Below, in pieces: positions 57,225 through 64,000 of a stretch of 64,000 nt of DNA. A program made the translations under genes and the position numbers. The first letter of the stretch is position 1; every line of letters begins with the position of its first letter. Source of the stretch: Nelumbo lutea (lineage: Eukaryota > Streptophyta > Magnoliopsida > Proteales > Nelumbonaceae); the NCBI GenBank assembly GCA_022828595.1, contig JAKGHH010000001.1:141255017-141319016 (forward strand), written 5' to 3'. A model generated the notes under the pieces. It saw only the letters and a program-made list of their open reading frames with translations. It had not been told where the DNA came from and made no database searches.

Positions 57225-58069
57225 TGATGTAGCGCGATCCAGTCACACCTAGCTGGCACTCACGTGGCTCCTGGAATGTACTTGAGATGAAGAAGAAGAA
57301 GAACCCCCGGGGAGTTTACCTGGTGGGGATACTCCGATGCTTAAGTTAGTACTCTGTAGGAGAAGCAAGAAAGGGACGAAGGCTAAGAGTGCAAATAGCG
57401 CGTTCTCACTATCCTCGAGAAATTAGGGGTCTCAAGAAGAAGTTTCTCTTCTGCCCTGAGGGCTTTTATAGGGACATTCATGTCAGGTCAGGCATAACCA
57501 CCACTGGGCTTCTGCCACAGCCATTACCTTCCAGGGCTGTGCAGGTGGCCGTTGTGGCGTACGTCTCGCCCGGGTGAATGACACGTCTCCGAAGTGGAAG
57601 GCATGCCTTTTGCCTGCTGAGAGACGTGGATGCAGACTGTCGAAAGGACTGGAACTGCACCGTCAGTAAGGAACGTGGCATAGTCGGACCGGTACGACCT
57701 GTCAATCCGAAGCTTCCTGAGGAAGCGCTCATGCCGCTTATTCGTGAACTATCTTATAGCGAGCTTGGAACACTCCAAGACTACCCCTAGTAGGATTGGT
57801 CCTTGGGATGACTTGTCTTGCTTGGGAACTCGAACGAGCAAATAACTTTAGCTCGCGAGCTAAAGTTGCCTCGGAGTATCTCTTCAAAGGCAGCTCGGGG
57901 AACCTGGGCTCGCGCTACGGCGAGCTTCTTTCGTGAGCTACAATGTAGCGAGCCGCTTCGTGGGCCCATCACTTGGTCATACCAGGCTACAACGCTGAGT
58001 TGTCACTTCGTGCTGGGTCAGTGTCCATGTGTCACTGTTTCATAGGTTGGGTCAAATTGTCCTCCATCA
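57225..58069 (-). repeat. 5' LTR of the Tat element
   Basis: 845 bp, TG...CA, colinear with 47405-48255. Confidence 0.92.
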
Positions 58070-58245
58070 AATAGTAAAGAGTAAAAGAGTATTTCAACTG
58101 ATTTTGTCAAACTTAACGTCCACAATGTATTTTTAAGTCCAGGGTATATATAAGTCAATTTTTGAAAATTCAAGGTATGTTTAAGTCTTTTACCCAAATT
58201 TCAATTATTAATTATATAAAAAGGGAAATCTATGATGAATTTTAA

Positions 58246-60715
58246 TAAATCTATACTACTATAAAAAGTATGAATAGAGTCTTGTGTTTCTGATTTTTTT
58301 GACTAAAATACCCCCTCTATTTGAAATATGGTCCCTTCTTATTGTGAGGGCAAAAAAAGATCATTTGAATACTATTATTAAGTTCATTTCAAATCCCTTT
58401 CATTAATCTCATATTTAAGGTATTAACTCCAATTCTCTCTCATTGTGTTTTTGGATTTTGTTTACTAAAATACCCCTCTTTTGAAATATGGTTCCTCCTT
58501 ATTATGTGGGCAAAAAATATATTTGAATACTATTATTAAGTTCATTGAATTCCCTTTCATAAATCCCACATTAAACGTACTAACTCACATTCTCTTTCAT
58601 TGAATTATATACTTAATTTTTATTTCTTATAACTAAATTCTACTAATTAAATCAATACATAATAAGTTTAATAATATAAAAAATCTATTTTTAAAAATTT
58701 ACCAAGAAACAAAACCGTAATTCACCTAAGTGGTGGTTAAGAAATAAATAAAATAAAAAATATATAAAAGTAAAAATAAAGAAAATATATAGAAAATTTT
58801 AGGCACATATATGATAAGTAAAAAGTGTTTTTATTAATGATAGAAATAGAATATAAAATTTAAAACAAAAAGAAATGAAATCATTTTTCCAATTCCCTCT
58901 CATTAAGTTCCATATATAAGGTATTAACTATTATTCTCTCATTAAATCCTATATTTAAGGCATATCCGTTTCTCATCATTAAATTCTACTAATTAAATCA
59001 AGCATTAACTTTAATAGTATAAAAATCAATATTTAGAAAATTAATCTATACTATTATAAAATTTGTCAATAGCTCCCAATAGTTTCTAGATTTTTTAACT
59101 AAGGTACCCTATTTTTGAATTTGGTTACTCTCTGTTCTAAGGGTATAAATTATAATTTGAATATTACTTTTTAATGCAATTTCATTTCGTCATTAAATCC
59201 CATATTTAAGGCATTAAATACCGTTCTCTCTCATTGAATCCTATATTTAAGGTTTTTTGCCTGTCATCATTAAATTCCATTAATTAAATCAATGAACAAT
59301 GATATTAATAATATAAAACCTGTATTTTAAATCAATTAAAAATGAAGCACCCTTTTTCTGGGTGGGAGATAACTAGTTATATCGTTTGGGTCAAATGGGT
59401 GAACCAATTATACCATAATTAAATACTAACAATTTAAAGATAGATAAAAATATATAAATAAAGATTAGAAAATTTTAGTAACATCCCTAGTATTATATAT
59501 TTGTCATATTAAACAAAAACAAGTATAATAAATAAAATGTATCTTTGTTAATGTTGAAAATGGAATGAAATATTTAAATGAAATACAAAATAACATAATT
59601 TTTAGATCAATTGGTCGACCCTTGATATTGTAATTGAATAATAATTTTTTTAAAATATCAAAATACAAAATAATATAATTAAATACTAAAAAATAAAAAA
59701 TACATAAATGAAAAATTATAGAAATTTTAGGCATATCTTTATATATTATTTTTTGTCATATTGTACAAAAATAGGTATGATAAATAAAAAAGTATTTTAA
59801 TTAATAATGAAAATGGAATGTAATATTTACAACTAGTCCATGGATGAAACCATTTCCCTCCTTGAGTGATGGGTTAATGGTTCAACCATTTAGACCAATA
59901 GATCAACCCATGGTGTCATAGTAAAATATTATTTTTCTAAAATAGAAAAATACAAAAAATTATAGAAAATTAATACATAAAATAGAAACTAGATACATCT
60001 CTAACATTATATATTAATTCATACTAAAAAAGATAAGTGTGATAAACAAGAATTACTTTTATTAATTATATAATGAAATACAAAATTTAAAACCAAATGG
60101 ATCAATTGTCCAAGTAAAATGGGTCAGTCCATATTATTATAATTGAATAATAAAATTTTAAAGGGCATATAAGTACAAAAAGTAGTAGAAAATTTGGCAC
60201 ATCTCTAATATTATATACCATTATATTAAAGAAAGTAAGTGTGATAATAAGAGTTATTTTTATTGATGGTAGAAATGGACTACAAAAAGTAAAAGAAAAC
60301 GAAAATGTTTTCCATTCAAGAAATGGTTCAAGAATTCAATGTATAGGTTAACCCATGATGTTATAATTAAATAATAAAAAATATAAAATACATGAAAATT
60401 CTAAAAGTTATAAAAACCAAAAAAAAATTAAGAGACATCCTTGACATTATGCATTCACCACATTATATAAAAAAGAATTGTTTTTATTTATAATGAAAAT
60501 GGAGTACAAAATTTTAAAATTTGCATAAAAATAAATCCATGTTTTGTGTTATGTCAAACGAGACAGTTCATGATATCATAATTAAATAATAAATTTAAAA
60601 TTAGATAAAACATAAAAGAATATAGAAAATTTTAAAAAGTCTAGACATATGTATAGTATATTATTATTGTTACTATAATTATTATTATCTAAAATTGCGA
60701 TGTGCAACACACATA
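58246..60715 (+). mobile_element. Helitron-like array of diverged ~240 bp modules
   Basis: The 5' end after an A reads TCTATACTACTATAAAAAG; a second similar start is at about 59045. The 3' side (about 60690-60715) has GCGATGTGCAACACACATAC, matching the terminal hairpin region of the Helitrons at 11191 and 22997, but no clear CTRR follows. In between, landmarks such as ATTATATATTTGTCATATTAA recur near 59490, 59740, 60007, 60209 and 60430, a spacing of roughly 200-270 bp. 58281-58440 and 58441-58600 are a recognisable tandem pair. Confidence 0.5.
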
Positions 60716-60721
60716 CACATT

Positions 60722-60815
60722 TACAAATTTCTTAAACTACCCCTAAGATTTAGGGAATTGACTAACTATACCCCTACTATTTTAGTATTGTCTTAAAGTA
60801 TCCTTACTGTTTTTT
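60722..60815 (+). repeat. direct repeat, left copy
   Basis: AAATTTCTTAAACTACCCCT, then GGAATTGACTAACTATACCC, then CTACTATTTTAGTATTGTCT. It matches 62995-63085 in the same orientation. Such words are typical of MULE/MITE termini, but no inverted partner was found. Confidence 0.55.
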
Positions 60816-61034
60816 ACCAGTGACACCTTCAACAACCCACATCAACGAGAATAAAACCCTAAATGGTGGATTTAGAGATGCACTAAAGCATGTGGAGTAG
60901 GAAAGAAGAGTACAAATAGGGTTTAGTTAGATAGACAAAGAGAACTGACCTGCCACAAGATTCGAGAGCTCGAACCTTGCGTTGCCTCGTCAACTTCCAA
61001 CTTCAATGGTGAATACTCTTGCTGCACATCAGGT

Positions 61035-61888
61035 TGTTGGGATGCACATGTGAGTAGGTGTATGACATGAGGAGTGGAAGAGAGTCCTACATTGGAAAGA
61101 CACAAGAAGTGCAAGGGACTTATATACAAGAGTGGCCCATAACCCAATAGCTTAGACTTTTGGGTTGTAAGTGGTGTTCATCTATTGTGTACAAGTCTTA
61201 TGCGTGCATACGTGTACAAGCCCCCAGTTTTGGCAACTCCTCGTGGTTCGTGACTCCCCTTGAGGCTCAACAAGTGGTATCAGAGCCAAAGGTTTGGCTG
61301 GGTGCAAGTGTTGACAGATGAGCATGATGGTGGCTCCCAAGGCTTTGCTTCCTTTCCCCATGGTCAAGTAGTTTGCATGCGATTGCTCTCATGGCTCTAC
61401 TGGTTCCCCATGGTCAAATAGGTTGAGTGAGAGTAGTTGGTGATCGGTTTCCAAGAGCATGTACGTGGTTACCATGATACCACCCATGGTTATGTGTGTT
61501 CGAATAGGTAGTAGTAGGTGGTAGGCTCCCCTATGGTCATGAGCAAGGGCTCTTGGTGTTGTGCATGCAGTGCAGTATGGTGCATGTCAAGCTTGGTGAT
61601 TGACTTTCATTCAAGAGGGAGTGGTTAAAGAAACTTACATATGAGGGGGAGATTGTTGGGAATCACATGTGAGTAGGTGTACGAAATGAGGAGTGAAAGA
61701 GAATCCCACATTGGAAAGACAAAAGAGGTGCAAGGGATTTATATACAAGAGTGGCCAATAGCCCAATAGTTTATGGGCTTTTGGGTTGTAATTGATGTTC
61801 ATCTCTTGTGTACAAATCATGTGTACGTGTACGAGCCCCTGGTTTTGGTGACTCCTCATGGTCCATGACTCCCCTCGAGGCCCCAATA
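61035..61888 (+). mobile_element. TRIM (miniature LTR retrotransposon)
   Basis: An 854 bp element with direct terminal repeats of 238 bp (61035-61272) and 235 bp (61654-61888) that start TGTTGGGA and end CAACA/CAATA. Two bases after the left repeat is TGGTATCAGAGCC (61275-61287), the standard initiator-tRNA-Met primer binding site. A purine tract GAGGGGGAGA ends against the right repeat. The flanks caggt (61030-61034) and taggt (61889-61893) form a 5-bp duplication with one mismatch. The ~380 bp interior has no coding capacity, which defines a TRIM. No 5S rRNA-like segment was noticed, so it is not an obvious Cassandra. Confidence 0.85.
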
Positions 61889-62026
61889 TAGGTAATCTCA
61901 CAAACTCTAGTTTTTTATACCTTGCTCTCTTCATCAACTATGCTAGTCATAACCACCTAGGATTCTTGCTTTAACAAAGCAAATTATATATGAAACCTTG
62001 GAGTTACAGTTGACAAGGAGGAAGAA

Positions 62027-62111
62027 GAGTTACAGGGTAATGTTGTGAATTCTGTAAAGAATATTACTTGATGGGTGGAGTTATAGGGTAATGTTGTGAA
62101 TTCTGTAAAGA
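62027..62111. repeat. 34 bp repeat, two copies
   Basis: Two near-identical 34 bp units (62027-62060 and 62078-62111) containing GGGTAATGTTGTGAATTCTG, separated by 17 bp. Confidence 0.8.
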
Positions 62112-62690
62112 GGAAGAAGAGCGAGAGCGAGAGAGATAAGACGAAACATAGGAGAATAGAGAGAGGAGGAGGAAAGAAGGGGGATAAGGTTGGGCGATCC
62201 TGCCGTTGGAAGGGGGTTGCCATCACCATTACCCTTGTTCAATTCGCTCATACCACTTGGGCTATGATACCTCCATGAACGTCATCAGATGCATCCGCTC
62301 GTTCTCTGCTTCTTCCAATAGAGCCTTAATCCAACCCCTATTGTGCTCGAATCGCCTCATGGACTTGCAGTGCAAGAGCATCCCTCCGACCATTCCCGAC
62401 ATGGTGGCAACCAACTCTAGCATCATTACGTGGCAACCATACTAATTCTGCACCAAAAAATTGAACCACAAGTTAAAAGGCATTACCATAATTTGTAATC
62501 TTCTTTCTTTTAGATGAATTCAACTATTCCCGAGTCACTTGATAAGACTACAAAACATTCCTGGAAGAAAATCTCAGTTGGGTAATGAGTCAGTCCTCTA
62601 ACCACTAGCGATCATGGAACGTTTAATGGAATCAACACCGAGACTTCCTGTTTGTTTTAAGCCAATCGATCTGCTATGATAGGGCGAACT
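62112..62690. other. intergenic, no gene assigned
   Basis: Moderate GC content. A 55-residue plus-strand frame (62275-62445) starts Met and is Ser/Arg-rich, but it matches nothing I recognise. It could be the decayed 5' part of the alternative oxidase relic that follows. Confidence 0.35.
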
Positions 62691-62885
62691 TGGAACAAGT
62701 TTCATAGGTTGGGTGTAGGTAACGATAGTACCTCAGCTTTGAACAACAAATAAGAAGAGAATGGCGTGCAAACCAATCACGAGGAGGAGAAGATGATTGT
62801 GAGCTATTGGGGCATGCCTCTGGCTAATCTAATGAAGCAGGATGGCTCGAAGTGGAAATGGAACAGTTTTCGAGTACCCTTCTTT
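62690..62885 (+). pseudogene. alternative oxidase (AOX) N-terminal fragment
   Basis: A plus-strand stretch resembles the part of plant mitochondrial AOX just before the membrane-bound di-iron domain: STSALNNK, a stop, then EENGVQTNHEEEK, IVSYWGMPLANLMKQDG and SKWKWNSFR. AOX normally continues into the PWETYKADL region and the four-helix di-iron core (LET, NERMHL, LEEEA, DEAHHRD motifs). None of this follows; after WNSFR the sequence is unrelated. It is therefore a truncated fragment. Direct repeats at 60722 and 62995 bracket the interval, so it may have been moved by a transposon. Confidence 0.55.
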
Positions 62886-62994
62886 GGATTTCCATGCCAT
62901 CAAAAAGACGGCATGGAAGGAGTTGGGTTTATTTATTCTGAAAATTTGAAAAACTGTGGAAGGAAAATTGGGCATTTTGTTTTTGGGTAAATTT

Positions 62995-63100
62995 CTTGAA
63001 CTATCCTTATGGTTTAGCTAATTGACTAAGTACACCCCTACTATTTGACTATTGTCTAATGCTACCCTTATTGTTTCAAAAAATTACATTATCGTTAAAA
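62995..63100 (+). repeat. direct repeat, right copy
   Basis: GGGTAAATTTCTTGAACTAT, then GCTAATTGACTAAGTACACC, then ACTATTGTCTAATGCTACCC. Same orientation as 60722-60815; the GGGTAAA start resembles a MULE terminus. Confidence 0.55.
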
Positions 63101-63109
63101 TATTAATGG

Positions 63110-64000
63110 AATGGATAAAATGTCCATTTTTGCCTCTCTTAAACACCTAAGTTTGCACTCATTTTCTGAGGCCCGATTCATTAATTCTTCTCACCTCATT
63201 TCTCATTTCTCCCCCCTTATCTCAGTCTTTCCACATCTGTAACCGCTCTGTTCATCATCTTCTCAGACAAAGAACAAAGAAACTCCCGATGGTGATGAAG
63301 TCACTTTTATAACCTTTTTCTTCATATATTCTCATTCAGTTAAGTCATTCTCATATCCCTTCACCCTTGATTCCATTAAAACACTAAGGGAGGAATCATG
63401 TTTTGTCGCTCCTAATTACCGTTGTTGTGTCGACTGTGTCAAGAGGTTCAAGACAAGGTGAATAGTTGATATTGGGTCATTGTTTATGTTCGATGGGGAG
63501 TGAGAAAGGGAGAAGAGAAACCAGATTCGTATTTTCCTATCATTTCCTTTTCTCTTTACAGAGATTGACAACTACCACTCCCTGTGAAATACAAAAGGGA
63601 CAACCTTGCAAAAATACATAAGGATTGATCTTCTTCCCCTGTGAAACTACCGCTCCCTCTCTCTTCACCTTCTTCCCCTGTGAAATTGTTGCTCTCTCTC
63701 TCTATTTTCCCATCTCTCTCCCCCCTTTCTTCCATTTTTAGATTTTTCTTTTCCCCTTCGTTCTCTCCCTCTCTCTCCCTTTCCCTGTTTCAATTGTCGC
63801 CTCTTGCAGTGGCAGATCTAAACACAACGGCGAAGCATCGCTTTCAACACACAATGACAGAGCAACACTCTAAACCCAAATCAAGATTTGGGGAAAAAGA
63901 AGAAAAGCAAAAGCCCAAGCAAGGTACCTCTGTTGCTTAGAGAGACTGACATCCCTAGGTGTATATCTTCTCTTCTCTTCTTTCTAATTCTAACTTCTCT
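63110..64000. other. pyrimidine-rich region to window end
   Basis: Long CT-rich stretches (about 63600-63800) with a repeated CTTCTTCCCCTGTGAAA word. A 99-codon Ser/Leu/Pro frame (63641-63940) follows from this composition and is not supported as a gene. It could be the 5' leader of a gene beyond the window. Confidence 0.4.

Larger units (their letters stand above)
47405..58069 (-). mobile_element. complete Tat-lineage Ty3/gypsy LTR retrotransposon
   Basis: A 10,665 bp element read on the minus strand. LTRs of 851 bp (47405-48255, the 3' LTR) and 845 bp (57225-58069, the 5' LTR) begin TG and end CA. A perfect 5-bp target duplication aatag flanks it (47400-47404 and 58070-58074). The primer binding site (57207-57222) reads TGGCGCCGTCTGCGGG on the minus strand, and the purine tract (about 48258-48272) abuts the 3' LTR. 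Order on the minus strand: gag, protease, reverse transcriptase, RNase H, a second archaeal-type RNase H, integrase, then a region with an antisense gene. The dual RNase H and the antisense gene mark the Tat lineage of Ty3/gypsy. By eye the LTRs differ at about one base in ten, so the insertion is not recent. It is coding-defective. Confidence 0.93.

Noticed and set aside
47405..58069. Plus-strand orientation for the retrotransposon, suggested by the plus-strand gene at 48734-50638
   Set aside because: Gag-pol domains, the TGGCGCC primer site and the purine tract all read on the minus strand; the plus-strand gene is antisense.
61275..61287. TGGTATCAGAGCC as evidence for a full Copia element
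   Set aside because: The matching second terminal repeat lies only 380 bp away with no coding sequence between, so it is a TRIM.
63641..63940. 99-codon Ser/Leu/Pro-rich frame near the window end
   Set aside because: It follows from a CT-rich tract and has no recognisable domain; more likely a leader region.

Overview
The window is nuclear DNA from a flowering plant, most likely a dicot; I cannot name the species. The evidence is a ten-exon plastid-targeted enzyme gene, a seven-exon glycosyltransferase gene, AT-rich intergenic DNA and dense plant transposable elements (a Tat-lineage Ty3/gypsy element, Helitrons, MULEs, hAT and PIF/Harbinger-like MITEs, a TRIM).

Layout. 1-9.2 kb: AT-rich repeats with a small MITE (229-347), a long CAT/TAT microsatellite (2423-2564), a MULE with a nested hAT-like element (3837-5204), another MITE (6393-6642) and a hAT-like element (7654-8576). 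9249-21321 and 21422-33054: two copies of the same ~12 kb block on either side of a 100-N gap. Each copy holds a LINE ORF1-like remnant (minus strand), a Helitron-like element with a MULE nested inside it, a hAT-like element just upstream of a ketol-acid reductoisomerase (KARI) gene, the KARI gene (plus strand), and a LINE zf-RVT remnant. 35.4-40.7 kb: a beta-1,3-galactosyltransferase gene (minus strand). 42.3-45.8 kb: small MITEs, a cytochrome P450 CYP94 pseudogene between ~95 bp inverted repeats, and a large palindromic element. 47405-58069: a complete 10.7 kb Tat-type retrotransposon (minus strand) with a perfect 5-bp target-site duplication, decayed gag-pol, and a spliced antisense gene on the plus strand. 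58.1-64 kb: a Helitron-like repeat array, a TRIM, and a truncated alternative oxidase fragment.

Only KARI and the galactosyltransferase look like ordinary host genes. KARI catalyses the second step of valine/isoleucine synthesis in plastids; the galactosyltransferase would act in the Golgi. They are unrelated in function. Both carry scattered 1-bp coding indels; in KARI the indels differ between the two copies, which points to consensus errors rather than decay.

Main message: the apparent KARI tandem duplication has the exact geometry of an unmerged contig overlap (both copies end at the N gap), probably two haplotypes, since a hAT MITE is present in one copy and cleanly absent from the other. 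The most biologically interesting items are the antisense gene with its own TATA box and introns inside the Tat element, the nested transposons, the P450 pseudogene between inverted repeats, and the Helitron arrays of diverged ~240 bp modules.
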